12,972 nt of DNA from Bacteroidota bacterium (GCA_016868485.1 VGGT01000024.1:1-12972); one strand, 5' to 3'. Numbered from the stretch's first letter, positions 1 through 7,764 are shown. The notes: generated from the letters alone by a model not told the origin. Numbers and translations: made by a program.

Positions 1-5
1 TGAAG

Positions 6-13
6 TATATTTG
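6..13 (+). promoter_or_regulatory. Candidate Bacteroidota promoter -7 element for the cox gene run
   Basis: TATATTTG fits the TAnnTTTG -7 consensus of Bacteroidota housekeeping promoters. It would start transcription near positions 18-20 and give a leader of about 40 bases before the coxB ATG. The matching -33 element would lie outside the window, so only half of the promoter can be judged. Short T-rich motifs also arise by chance. Confidence 0.45.
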
Positions 14-60
14 CATCGCGTTTTACATCCGTTTTTTTTGAATTAATTTAACCCAAACGC

Positions 61-1500
61 ATGAAACCGAAGAGGTACCTTTTCCCTACTTATCGTTCTG
101 TTTTTCTCGTGCTGGTCGTCTTGTCTGCTGGCGTCATTCCCTCAGACCTATTCGCTCAGCCATCGGGTCAGGAGTTATATGCCAACAACTGTGCCTCTTG
201 CCACAAAATTGATCAACCTATGGTTGGTCCGGCATTGGGTGGTGTCGATAAACGCCGTGATGAGGCCTGGTTGCTGAAGTGGATCCGCAATTCTGCTGCT
301 GTGATTGCTTCTGGCGATCAATATGCAGTCGATTTGTACAATCAATACAATAAAACGGCTATGCCCGCCTATGATTGGTCGGACGAAGAGATCAAATCCG
401 TTCTGGCCTACATCAAAGAAGAGGAGAAAGCCTTGGCGAACAAACCAAAGGCTGCGGATGGTGGAGCAGGTGCTGCTTCTGCAAACGGGGGTGGTGGCAC
501 AACCCGTGGAGAATCTGCGCTCATGATCTTAGCACTCATTGTATTTGGAGCTTTGTTGCTGTTTGCAGGGCGCTTATTGTCGGCTCAATATAGACTTCGC
601 GGAATTCGGTTGTTTAATTGGAATACGATCAATGCCGGTCTATTTGTTGTGTTTTTGGTGGTGGGAATGGCCTTGGTGGCCGTGCAATTTGCCCGATTAA
701 TGCGCCATACACTTCCTGTGGCCGCTTCAGAACATGGAGTGGTGATCGACCAAATGCTGGCCATCACCTTTTGGATCACCTTTGTGGTTTTTGTCATCAC
801 GCATATCCTGCTTTTCGTATATTCTTGGATTTACAGAAGGAAGGGGTCCGAGAGTAAGGCGCTGCACTATGCGCACAATGATCGATTGGAATTTGCCTGG
901 ACTGTGGTTCCGGCTATTGTACTGACCATATTGGTGCTCTATGGAACCAAGGTTTGGCGGGAGATCACCCAAAGCGAACCTAGTGAGGATGCGCACGAAA
1001 TCGAGTTGTTCGCTTATCAGTTTGGCTGGCAAGCCAGGCTACCCGGTACAGATGGTGTGTTGGGAAGACATGACTACCGATTAATTGGTGCAACCAATTC
1101 TATGGGTATAGACCCTGAAAGTAAGGAAGGTCAGGATGATCTTCTGGTGCCTGAGGTTTATCTACCTGTAGGAGAGCCTGTTGTACTTCGATTGAGGGCG
1201 AGGGATGTGATTCACTCAGCATACCTGCCTCATTTCCGTGTTCAAATGAATGTGGTTCCGGGCATGCCTACCCAATTCGTATTTACCCCAACCATCACGA
1301 CTGAAGAGATGCGGGAAAAAATCAATAACTATAATTTCAATTATGTTCTTGCCTGCAATAAGATTTGTGGTGCAGCACATTTTAATATGCAGATGAAGTT
1401 CGTTGTGGTGACGCGCAAGGAATATGACCAATGGCTGGCCAAACAACGAACTTATTTTAAAAAGCCTGAAACACAAACCGCTTCCATATTGTTACCTTAA
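61..1500 (+). CDS. coxB: Cytochrome c oxidase subunit II with N-terminal cytochrome c domain
   Basis: This is the electron-entry subunit of an aa3-type terminal oxidase; it passes electrons through CuA to subunit I. Residues 1-32 look like a signal peptide. A mono-haem cytochrome c domain follows (about 34-125), with CASCH at 44-48 and a likely axial Met101 in TAMPAY. A Gly/Ala-rich linker spans about 131-150. Hydrophobic segments lie near 151-171, 190-210, 232-256 and 278-296. The C-terminal cupredoxin domain carries the CuA ligands His385, Cys432, Cys436, His440 and Met443. The residue between the two cysteines that is usually Glu is Lys434. At 479 residues the protein is much longer than a plain CoxB because of the fused cytochrome. 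In classical caa3 oxidases the cytochrome c is fused at the C-terminus, so this order is reversed. The start is the first ATG after the candidate promoter and directly begins a signal peptide. coxA follows after 18 bases. Confidence 0.95.
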   Translation: MKPKRYLFPTYRSVFLVLVVLSAGVIPSDLFAQPSGQELYANNCASCHKIDQPMVGPALGGVDKRRDEAWLLKWIRNSAAVIASGDQYAVDLYNQYNKTAMPAYDWSDEEIKSVLAYIKEEEKALANKPKAADGGAGAASANGGGGTTRGESALMILALIVFGALLLFAGRLLSAQYRLRGIRLFNWNTINAGLFVVFLVVGMALVAVQFARLMRHTLPVAASEHGVVIDQMLAITFWITFVVFVITHILLFVYSWIYRRKGSESKALHYAHNDRLEFAWTVVPAIVLTILVLYGTKVWREITQSEPSEDAHEIELFAYQFGWQARLPGTDGVLGRHDYRLIGATNSMGIDPESKEGQDDLLVPEVYLPVGEPVVLRLRARDVIHSAYLPHFRVQMNVVPGMPTQFVFTPTITTEEMREKINNYNFNYVLACNKICGAAHFNMQMKFVVVTRKEYDQWLAKQRTYFKKPETQTASILLP

Positions 1501-1518
1501 AACAGTCAACCTCGTATC

Positions 1519-3429
1519 ATGTCGCACAGCAACCCTTCTGCATCAACGGCCCACGGACACGACCACGGGCACGACCACGGTCACCACAAGGAAACCTTCA
1601 TCACCAAGTACATCTTTTCGCAGGATCATAAAATGATTGCGAAGCAGTACTTGCTTACGGGCATGTTTATGGCGGTAGTGGCCGCAGTGCTTTCTCTTTT
1701 ATTTCGCCTCCAATTGGGATGGCCTGAGGACACCTTTCCTTGGTTGGAGTCCATTCTAGGCGATTGGGCCAAGGGCGGTCGATTGGACCCCGGTTTTTAC
1801 CTCGCTTTGGTTACGATGCACGGCACAATTATGGTGTTTTTCGTGCTCACCGCTGGCTTAAGTGGCACATTCTCAAATCTTTTAATTCCGCTACAGATTG
1901 GCGCGCGCGATATGGCATCGCCTTTTCTGAATATGTTGAGTTATTGGATCTTTTTCTTGTCGACCGTCATTATGCTGCTCTCGCTTTTCATTGAAAGCGG
2001 CCCCGCTGCTGCTGGATGGACGATCTATCCGCCTCTTTCCGCTTTGCCCCAAGCCATGCCAGGTTCAGGTTTAGGCATGACATTGTGGCTGATCAGCATG
2101 ACATTGTTTATCGCATCCTCTTTGATGGCCGCGCTGAACTACATCACTACGATACTCAACTTGCGCACATCCGGCATGACCATGACCCGTATGCCGCTTA
2201 CTGTGTGGTCCTTTTTCACTACGGCAATATTGGGCGTTCTCTCGTTTCCCGTGTTGCTTTCGGCAGCGGTTCTGTTGATTTTTGACCGCAGTTTTGGCAC
2301 CAGCTTCTATCTGAGTGAGATTTTTATTGCGGGTGAAACGCTCAACCGAACGGGTGGATCCCCCATCTTGTTCCAGCACCTTTTCTGGTTTCTTGGACAC
2401 CCCGAGGTATATATCGTGCTCATGCCAGCCTTGGGCATTACTTCTGAGGTAATCGCCACCAATGCCCGCAAACCTATTTTTGGTTATCGCGCTATGGTCG
2501 GTTCTCTTTTGGGCATTTCTTTCTTGTCGTTTATCGTTTGGGGTCACCATATGTTTGTAACAGGAATGAATCCATTCTTGGGCAATGTCTTCATGATCCT
2601 CACATTGGTCATTGCCGTTCCTTCTGCGGTCAAAACGTTCAACTATCTGGCAACGCTTTGGAAGGGTAATATTCGATTTACCCCAGGTATGTTGTTTGCG
2701 ATTGGGTTGGTTTCGTTGTTTATTTCGGGAGGACTCACTGGAATTTACCTCGGAAATGCCGCTTTGGATATCAATTTGCATGATACTTATTTTGTGGTGG
2801 CGCACTTCCATTTGGTGATGGGTTCTGCCTCACTCTTTGGAATGTTGGCTGGTGTATACCACTGGTATCCCCGTATGTTTGGCCGAATGATGAATGAGAA
2901 ATTGGGTTACCTACACTTTTGGTTGACTTTTGCAGCTGTCTATATGGTGTTTTTCCCGATGCACTTTATGGGGATTGATGGGGTTCCTCGTCGTTATTAC
3001 AATTTCACGGGCTTCGAGTATATGGCTGAATGGATGGATCTCAATCGATTCATCTCCATTTCGGCAATTCTGGGTAGTGCGGCCCAATTGATTTTCATTT
3101 GGAATTTCTTCAGCAGCATGCGGATGGGCAAAAAGGCCCCGATGAATCCTTGGAATTCAAATACCATTGAGTGGACCGCACCCGTTGAACATCTGCATGG
3201 CAATTGGCCCGGAGAGATTCCCCATGTACACCGCTGGCCGTATGATTATAGCCGTCCCGGTGCCGTTGAGGATTTCATACCACAAACGGTGAAGGACGAT
3301 GATCTTCCTGAGGAGTTACGCAAACCCACTGCTCAGCCCGTTCCACAGCATGCCTCTAAAGAGGCAGTGGCTTCAGAGTCTATGTTGTTTAGTCGCTTGC
3401 TGCAAGCGCTGGGTCTCAGAAAAGCCTAG
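1519..3429 (+). CDS. coxA: Cytochrome c oxidase subunit I (haem-copper oxidase, A1 type)
   Basis: This is the catalytic subunit: it reduces O2 to water at the haem a3-CuB centre and pumps protons across the inner membrane. All key residues are visible: His101 and His431 (low-spin haem a), His429 (haem a3), His294, His343 and His344 (CuB), and Tyr298, which cross-links to a CuB histidine. The D-channel residues Asp131, Asn120, Asn138 and Glu296 (in GHPEVY) and the K-channel Lys372 are present, which places it in the A1 group. The protein has 636 residues with about twelve membrane helices and a polar C-terminal tail of roughly 90 residues. Residues 12-23 form an unusual His/Gly/Asp tract before the first helix. 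The gene starts 18 bases after coxB and is followed by ctaA after 16 bases. Confidence 0.98.
   Translation: MSHSNPSASTAHGHDHGHDHGHHKETFITKYIFSQDHKMIAKQYLLTGMFMAVVAAVLSLLFRLQLGWPEDTFPWLESILGDWAKGGRLDPGFYLALVTMHGTIMVFFVLTAGLSGTFSNLLIPLQIGARDMASPFLNMLSYWIFFLSTVIMLLSLFIESGPAAAGWTIYPPLSALPQAMPGSGLGMTLWLISMTLFIASSLMAALNYITTILNLRTSGMTMTRMPLTVWSFFTTAILGVLSFPVLLSAAVLLIFDRSFGTSFYLSEIFIAGETLNRTGGSPILFQHLFWFLGHPEVYIVLMPALGITSEVIATNARKPIFGYRAMVGSLLGISFLSFIVWGHHMFVTGMNPFLGNVFMILTLVIAVPSAVKTFNYLATLWKGNIRFTPGMLFAIGLVSLFISGGLTGIYLGNAALDINLHDTYFVVAHFHLVMGSASLFGMLAGVYHWYPRMFGRMMNEKLGYLHFWLTFAAVYMVFFPMHFMGIDGVPRRYYNFTGFEYMAEWMDLNRFISISAILGSAAQLIFIWNFFSSMRMGKKAPMNPWNSNTIEWTAPVEHLHGNWPGEIPHVHRWPYDYSRPGAVEDFIPQTVKDDDLPEELRKPTAQPVPQHASKEAVASESMLFSRLLQALGLRKA
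1552..1587 (+). repeat. In-frame 12-bp repeat coding a His-rich N-terminus in coxA
   Basis: Three imperfect 12-base units code for HGHDHGHDHGHH at residues 12-23 of CoxA. The units differ at third codon positions, and the last unit ends in a His codon instead of Asp. The segment precedes the first transmembrane helix and would be expected on the cytoplasmic side, where it could bind metal; that function is inference. Confidence 0.85.
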
Positions 3430-3445
3430 TAATTCCTGATTCGGT

Positions 3446-4531
3446 ATGAGCCAACCATCCGATCGGCGCTCTAACCTTGAAGAATTTCCGATTTTCATTC
3501 GGTCGAACACCATAGTCTTGGTGTTGCTCGGTTTATTGATTTTGGCAGGTGGAATTGTGAGGAGCTCTGGCTCTGGGATGGGTTGTCCCGATTGGCCTCG
3601 CTGCTTCGGTCTTTGGATCCCTCCCTTGCAAGAGATTGATTTGCCAGCAGATTATCAGCGTATTTACGCCGACCGGGGTTATGCAGACACTCGGTTCAAT
3701 GCGGTTAAAACCTGGACAGAATATCTGAACAGATTGCTGGGGGCCCTCACTGGGGTGGCTGTGCTTTTCCACATGATCATCGCAATTCGTTTTTTTAGAA
3801 GTAAAAAACAGTCTGTAGCGGTTTGGTCTTTTTTGGCATTCCTGCTTGTGGTGATACAAGGTGGCGTTGGTGCCTGGGTGGTCATGACCCATCTGCGGCA
3901 TGGCGTTGTTACCCTTCATTTTGTGTTGGCTTTGGCCGTTGTGGCACTGATCCTAAAGGCACGTTATTCTGCGCTGCCCGAAAAGTCTCCCTCAGAGCAA
4001 TTTCAACATCAAGGGGTGTCTTCAACTCTTTTTTCCTTGCGCTGGCAAGCCTGGTCTGTATTGATTTTGATGTTGATTCAGATTGTTCTTGGGACACAGG
4101 TGCGTGAGCAAGTCGATGAATGGATTCGGCTGAATGAATCTGCCAGACTGAACTCCACCGTGCTTTTCCGTTCCTTGGGATCTGCATATGAATGGCACCG
4201 CAATTTCTGGATGGTTGTATTAATGGCTACCATTTACCTGTGTTACTCCATCGACCGGAATTTGGGGCCTGGTGTGATTCGATCGATGTCCTTTGTTGTT
4301 TTGATGTTGTTGGGCTTACAGGTACTCACGGGTGGACTACTCTCGCGTCTTGGTCTCCCTGCTGTACCCCGTGCGTTGCACATCTTATTGGGTTCACTTT
4401 CATTTTCTTTCACCATGGCGCTCGCCATCAGGTTAGAGCGAACCTATACCCAATTACTCAAGACGGTCACGGATCCCCCCGATACAGATGACGGCGCATC
4501 AGATTCCATTCCATCTCATCTCCATGGATAA
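3446..4531 (+). CDS. ctaA: Haem A synthase (COX15/CtaA family)
   Basis: An integral membrane enzyme that oxidises the C8 methyl group of haem O to make haem A for subunit I. The 361 residues hold about eight hydrophobic helices in two related halves. Visible family features are the extracytoplasmic cysteine pair Cys47 and Cys53 (GCPDWPRC), the catalytic-type Glu92 in TEYLNR, His158 in TLHFV, His251 in EWHRN and His312 in LHILLG. In well-studied CtaA proteins the motif after the Glu is ExxHR; here Asn95 stands where the histidine is expected. The gene follows coxA after 16 bases and overlaps ctaB by 8 bases (ATGGATAA), so the two haem-modifying enzymes are probably translationally coupled. Confidence 0.93.
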   Translation: MSQPSDRRSNLEEFPIFIRSNTIVLVLLGLLILAGGIVRSSGSGMGCPDWPRCFGLWIPPLQEIDLPADYQRIYADRGYADTRFNAVKTWTEYLNRLLGALTGVAVLFHMIIAIRFFRSKKQSVAVWSFLAFLLVVIQGGVGAWVVMTHLRHGVVTLHFVLALAVVALILKARYSALPEKSPSEQFQHQGVSSTLFSLRWQAWSVLILMLIQIVLGTQVREQVDEWIRLNESARLNSTVLFRSLGSAYEWHRNFWMVVLMATIYLCYSIDRNLGPGVIRSMSFVVLMLLGLQVLTGGLLSRLGLPAVPRALHILLGSLSFSFTMALAIRLERTYTQLLKTVTDPPDTDDGASDSIPSHLHG

Positions 4532-5378
4532 GTTGCACGATTACGCCCAGTTCTTAAAGCTTCGGTTGGCTAGTTTGGTGGTATTCAGTTCTGCATTGGG
4601 CTATTTAATTGCCTCTGGAGCCGATTGGAATGGATCTACGTTAATGGGTCTGACTTTAGGTGGATTCTTGATTGTCGGTGCATCCAACGGAATCAACCAA
4701 ATTTTAGAGCGGGAAAGTGATCGGCTGATGCACCGAACCCGGAAGCGACCGATGCCGGATGGGCGAATGAAAACGAGCGAAGCAGTCCTGGTTGCGTTTC
4801 TGGCTGCAGTCATTGGAATTGGACTCATTGATTATTTCACGCATGTGCTCACCACGATTTTATCGATTATGGCCATGTTAAGTTATGGTTTTGTATACAC
4901 GCCTATGAAGCGGGTGAGTCCTGTAGCTGTGTTTATTGGTGCTTTTCCGGGTGCATTGCCGGTGCTCATAGGCTATTCCGCCTTCAACGGACACCTCAAT
5001 TTTGAGGCAGGAATCTTATTTTTGGTTCAGTTCATTTGGCAATTCCCTCATTTTTGGTCGATTGCTTGGGTGCTTCATGAAGACTATGCGCGGGGCGGAT
5101 TTCGACTACTTCCGGGTGGGGGAGACCCGGGTATTTTTGTGGCTCGCTACATATTATTCATCACGCTTTTTTTAATTCCTGTTGGAATAGCTCCAGCGCT
5201 CCTGGGGTATACGCCCTACGGTTTCGCCGTTCTTTCGGTGATTATGGCGGGCGCATTTCTTTATCCCTGTTGGAAGCTGGTTCAACAGCAGCAATTGTTG
5301 CAAGCGAGAAAACTCATGCTGGCAAGTTTTGTTTATTTGCCAGTTATGCAATTGGGTCATTGGCTTTTTAAATTATAG
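4524..5378 (+). CDS. ctaB: Protohaem IX farnesyltransferase (haem O synthase)
   Basis: A UbiA-type polytopic prenyltransferase that attaches a farnesyl group to haem B to give haem O, the substrate of the CtaA encoded just upstream. It shows the first Asp-rich-type motif, NQILERESDRLMHRTRKRP (protein residues about 65-85), and a second conserved loop, DYARGGFRLLP, with about nine hydrophobic segments. I chose the ATG at 4524 (MDKLHDYAQFLKLRL, 284 residues) over the in-frame ATG at 4488. The 12 extra residues would lie wholly within ctaA and do not look like the family's N-terminus, whereas 4524 gives the usual short lead into helix 1. The next gene starts 3 bases after the stop. Confidence 0.94.
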   Translation: MDKLHDYAQFLKLRLASLVVFSSALGYLIASGADWNGSTLMGLTLGGFLIVGASNGINQILERESDRLMHRTRKRPMPDGRMKTSEAVLVAFLAAVIGIGLIDYFTHVLTTILSIMAMLSYGFVYTPMKRVSPVAVFIGAFPGALPVLIGYSAFNGHLNFEAGILFLVQFIWQFPHFWSIAWVLHEDYARGGFRLLPGGGDPGIFVARYILFITLFLIPVGIAPALLGYTPYGFAVLSVIMAGAFLYPCWKLVQQQQLLQARKLMLASFVYLPVMQLGHWLFKL

Positions 5379-5381
5379 AAT

Positions 5382-5969
5382 ATGGATGCAACACTGCCAG
5401 GCGCTACCTCCTCCCCTGCGCGAAAGAAAAATAAACTACATCCGAAGGAATTTCTCCTTTGGGCGTTTATGGTTAGCGTGTTTATGATTTTCGCGGGGCT
5501 TACCTCAGCCGTCATTGTGCGCCGGGCCGATGGAAATTGGCTGGAGTATGTACTTCCCTCTGCATTTTGGTGGTCGACCGCTTTCGTATTGTTCAGCAGC
5601 ATAAGCCTCCAATGGTCGGTCGGTAGGGCCCGACGCGATGAACTCGGGCAACTTAAAATGGGTTTGGCAACAACATTGTTGCTGGGCACTCTTTTCTTGT
5701 TGTCTCAATGGCTGGCATTTAAGCAGATGGTCGGTGTTGGTTTGTATCTCGTGGGCAATCCATCTTCCTCCTTCTTATATGTCATCACCGGGCTACATGG
5801 ACTCCATATGCTGAGCGCAGTAATCGTTCTCTTCGTTATATTTGCGCAGGTTTTTCAATACAAGGTTCACTCAAAGAATATGCTTGCAATCCGTCTTGGC
5901 ACGCTATATTGGCATTTTTTGGGTGTGCTTTGGATTTACTTGTACGTTTTTTTCCAATTGGTTTTTTAA
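5382..5969 (+). CDS. Cytochrome c oxidase subunit III-like protein, first paralog
   Basis: A haem-copper oxidase subunit III family protein of 195 residues with about five hydrophobic helices (near 25-45, 60-78, 93-111, 130-155 and 172-193). The diagnostic motifs are GLHGLHMLSAVI (His139, His142) and YWHFLGVLWIYLYVFF at the C-terminus. It is short, as expected for the five-helix bacterial type, and lacks the Gln/Glu helix motif found in the second paralog. Two adjacent subunit III-like genes are common in Bacteroidota oxidase loci; the division of labour between them is not known to me. The start is 3 bases after the ctaB stop and the second paralog follows after 9 bases. Confidence 0.88.
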   Translation: MDATLPGATSSPARKKNKLHPKEFLLWAFMVSVFMIFAGLTSAVIVRRADGNWLEYVLPSAFWWSTAFVLFSSISLQWSVGRARRDELGQLKMGLATTLLLGTLFLLSQWLAFKQMVGVGLYLVGNPSSSFLYVITGLHGLHMLSAVIVLFVIFAQVFQYKVHSKNMLAIRLGTLYWHFLGVLWIYLYVFFQLVF

Positions 5970-5978
5970 AATTGTCGC

Positions 5979-6668
5979 ATGTCCGCAGCCCAAACCATTT
6001 CTTCTGAATCCAATTCCACCGCCCGCTTGTGGGGTGGCGGGGTAGAGCCCTTCGGAGCGAGTTACGGAAAACTCATGATGTGGTTTTTCCTATTATCAGA
6101 CGCATTTACTTTCTCGGCTCTGCTGTTGGCTTATGCAGCGCTTAGGTTCAGTGCGGCGAGTTGGCCGCTACCCGATGAAGTTTTTTCTGCAATTCCTCTG
6201 ATACACGGCAAGTTTCCGTTGGTGTTTGTGGGTATTATGACCTTTATTCTCATAGCCAGTTCTGTTACCATGGTACTTGCGGTAGAAGCAGGCCACCGTG
6301 GGGCACGCAAAGAGGTCGTTAAATGGATGATTTATACCATTATTGGGGGTCTCATGTTCCTGGGTTGCCAGGCGTGGGAATGGACACACCTCCACCACGA
6401 TGGTGCATGGTGGGGCAGTAATCCGTTCCAGAACGCTGACGGCACACCGGGTATGGTCAATTTCACCAATTTGTTCTTCACCATCACGGGTTTTCATGGA
6501 TTTCACGTATTTAGTGGGGTTGTCATCAATATTATCATCACCATCATGACCGCTACTGGTGTTTTCGATAGAAGAGGAACCTACGAAACCATAGAGAAAG
6601 TTGGTTTATACTGGCACTTTGTGGATTTGGTATGGGTTTTCGTTTTCACCTTGTTCTACCTCATTTAA
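5979..6668 (+). CDS. coxC: Cytochrome c oxidase subunit III, second paralog
   Basis: A subunit III protein of 229 residues. This subunit lies against subunit I and supports proton uptake and stability of the catalytic centre. It is the more canonical of the two paralogs: a polar N-terminus is followed by helices near 31-56, 78-103, 115-136, 163-192 and 206-228. It has GCQAWEW (Gln131, Glu134), TGFHGFHV (His173, His176) and YWHFVDLVWVFVF (His212). The loop between the third and fourth helices (137-162) is Trp- and His-rich. The gene sits between the first paralog (9 bases upstream) and the subunit IV gene (21 bases downstream). Confidence 0.94.
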   Translation: MSAAQTISSESNSTARLWGGGVEPFGASYGKLMMWFFLLSDAFTFSALLLAYAALRFSAASWPLPDEVFSAIPLIHGKFPLVFVGIMTFILIASSVTMVLAVEAGHRGARKEVVKWMIYTIIGGLMFLGCQAWEWTHLHHDGAWWGSNPFQNADGTPGMVNFTNLFFTITGFHGFHVFSGVVINIIITIMTATGVFDRRGTYETIEKVGLYWHFVDLVWVFVFTLFYLI

Positions 6669-6689
6669 TAGCTTTCTAAAATCATCTTC

Positions 6690-7007
6690 ATGTCGCAAGA
6701 ACATACATCAGAATTTAAAGTTAAAGACATTTGGCGTGTATTTTGGGTGCTTGCCGGTATCACTGCCATCGAGTTTGTGGTAGCATTGGCCATACCTGAG
6801 TCGGTGATGCCCAAACCTTTTAAGGTTGGACTCTATTTGGTGCTCACCATCTTGAAGGCTTTCTATATTGTTGCCTATTTCATGCACCTTAAATTCGAAC
6901 GCATCAATCTCATCTACAGTATTTTGTTGCCGATTGTTTTTATAGCTTGGGTCATTGCTGCGCTCATTTACGAGAGTAACTATTGGCTGATGTTAGGCGG
7001 AGAATGA
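6690..7007 (+). CDS. Cytochrome c oxidase subunit IV (prokaryotic, CoxD-like)
   Basis: A 105-residue membrane protein with three hydrophobic segments (about 14-33, 45-64 and 72-95). It fits the small fourth subunit that follows coxC in bacterial oxidase operons. The second segment ends in AYFMHLKFER, a typical stretch of this family. Small subunit IV proteins are not catalytic; they are thought to help assembly or stability. Its stop codon overlaps the ATG of the following Sco-like gene (ATGA at 7004-7007), so the two are probably translated in a coupled way. Confidence 0.88.
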   Translation: MSQEHTSEFKVKDIWRVFWVLAGITAIEFVVALAIPESVMPKPFKVGLYLVLTILKAFYIVAYFMHLKFERINLIYSILLPIVFIAWVIAALIYESNYWLMLGGE

Positions 7008-7651
7008 TGAACCGCAGGGCGCGACAGCTGCTACTGCTCTTTTTGATGCTGGGCTTGCCAGTGGTTATCTATTTAGCCTACGTCAATTCGGCAGAAAACA
7101 AATACCACAAGCTTCCTGTATTCGGTCCTCGTTATTCTATGCCTGTGGCCGTGGCCGGCGGACAAGAAGATACCTTGTACCACAGCATCGCATCACTCAT
7201 CCGTGTGGCAGATCGACAGCCCAACAGGGTGCTGGTGGTTAGCTTTTTTCCGGAGGGCGACTCCAATACAACGCGTCTGAGATACGATCAATTGAGAAGA
7301 GTGGGGGATGTGTTCAGTGAAAATCCTTTGGTGTGGATGATGCAGATACACCCCAAAGATGGGGAGGTACCGCCACAAAATCCGCCATCTGAGTTGCGAA
7401 GCATCGAGCATGCTTTGGGCCAGTCGCGCTTATCCGATTCGCTCTACCGGCAAGTGGCCATTTACAGATCCGATTGGCAGAGCATGTTCCCTCAGTCTCA
7501 ACAAGAAGAAATCACTATTTTGTTTGACAAACAACACAGAGCCCGCGGCTTCTACCGTACCATTCTCCGGAAAGAAACTGATCGCTTGATGGAAGATGTT
7601 CGGACACTGATTGCAGAATATGCCAATACTGCACCCAAACGAAAGCGTTGA
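7004..7651 (+). CDS. Sco/SenC-family-like membrane-anchored protein lacking all copper ligands
   Basis: A 215-residue protein with one N-terminal membrane anchor (about 8-27) and an extracytoplasmic domain. Position in the locus, the lead-in LPVFGP (37-42), DTLYHSI (56-62), the strand VLVVSFF (76-82) and the C-terminal FDKQHRARGFYR (174-185) all resemble Bacteroidota Sco proteins. Real Sco proteins carry CxxxC just after the VVSFF strand and a distal His, which bind copper for CuA assembly. Here the CxxxC site reads PEGDSNTT, the distal His region reads QSQQEEITILF, and the whole protein has no cysteine. It therefore cannot act as a classical copper or thiol chaperone. A structural role in CuA assembly is possible but is inference. 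I used the ATG at 7004 (or 7007), which overlaps the stop of the previous gene, over an in-frame TTG at 6983. Confidence 0.8.
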   Translation: MMNRRARQLLLLFLMLGLPVVIYLAYVNSAENKYHKLPVFGPRYSMPVAVAGGQEDTLYHSIASLIRVADRQPNRVLVVSFFPEGDSNTTRLRYDQLRRVGDVFSENPLVWMMQIHPKDGEVPPQNPPSELRSIEHALGQSRLSDSLYRQVAIYRSDWQSMFPQSQQEEITILFDKQHRARGFYRTILRKETDRLMEDVRTLIAEYANTAPKRKR

Positions 7652-7686
7652 TTTTTTGTTCATTATCCAAACCCATGAACGAAAAA
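7652..7686 (+). promoter_or_regulatory. Possible RNA hairpin covering the first repeat ATG
   Basis: TTTTTTGTTCAT (7652-7663), right after the Sco-like stop codon, is complementary to ATGAACGAAAAA (7675-7686) over 12 positions with one U-G wobble; the loop is 11 bases. The same T-rich arm could pair in part with each of the later half-repeats at 7699, 7720, 7743 and 7765. The pairing is AU-rich and may be accidental. Confidence 0.3.
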
Positions 7687-7701
7687 CAAGCATCAAGGTA
7701 A
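7675..7701 (+). other. Minigene MNEKQASR, first copy (ends in TAA)
   Basis: An eight-codon open frame identical to the first eight codons of the DUF420 gene, closed by TAA. The stop is followed by 18 bases before the next in-frame ATG, a spacing like that between real genes of this run (16-21 bases). Whether it is translated is unknown. Confidence 0.35.
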
Positions 7702-7719
7702 ACAAAAACAAGCATCAAG

Positions 7720-7746
7720 ATGAACGAAAAACAAGCATCAAGGTGA
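7720..7746 (+). other. Minigene MNEKQASR, second copy (ends in TGA)
   Basis: The same eight codons as the first copy, here closed by TGA, followed after 18 bases by the true DUF420 start at 7765. The intervening half-repeat also offers a GTG at 7743 (VNKNKH, closed by TAA at 7761) in another frame. Translation is not shown. Confidence 0.35.
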
Positions 7747-7764
7747 ACAAAAACAAGCATTAAG

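Noticed and set aside
2071..2811. Long open frame (246 codons) on the - strand inside coxA
   Set aside because: It lies wholly opposite strongly conserved coxA codons, is highly charged and Gln/Arg-rich as antisense frames of membrane genes are, and has no start context or family resemblance.
4488..4523. Earlier ATG for ctaB
   Set aside because: The 12 extra residues lie within ctaA codons and do not resemble the family N-terminus. The ATG at 4524 overlaps the ctaA stop in the usual coupled way.
7636..7657. Intrinsic terminator at the end of the Sco-like gene
   Set aside because: The stem is only five pairs with a bulge, although six T follow. Too weak to call; noted only as a possible attenuator.
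7515..7760. Open frame on the - strand with a 15-residue repeat (LVFVHLDACFSF type)
   Set aside because: It is the reverse of the 45-base start repeat and then runs antisense through the Sco-like gene. No independent coding evidence.
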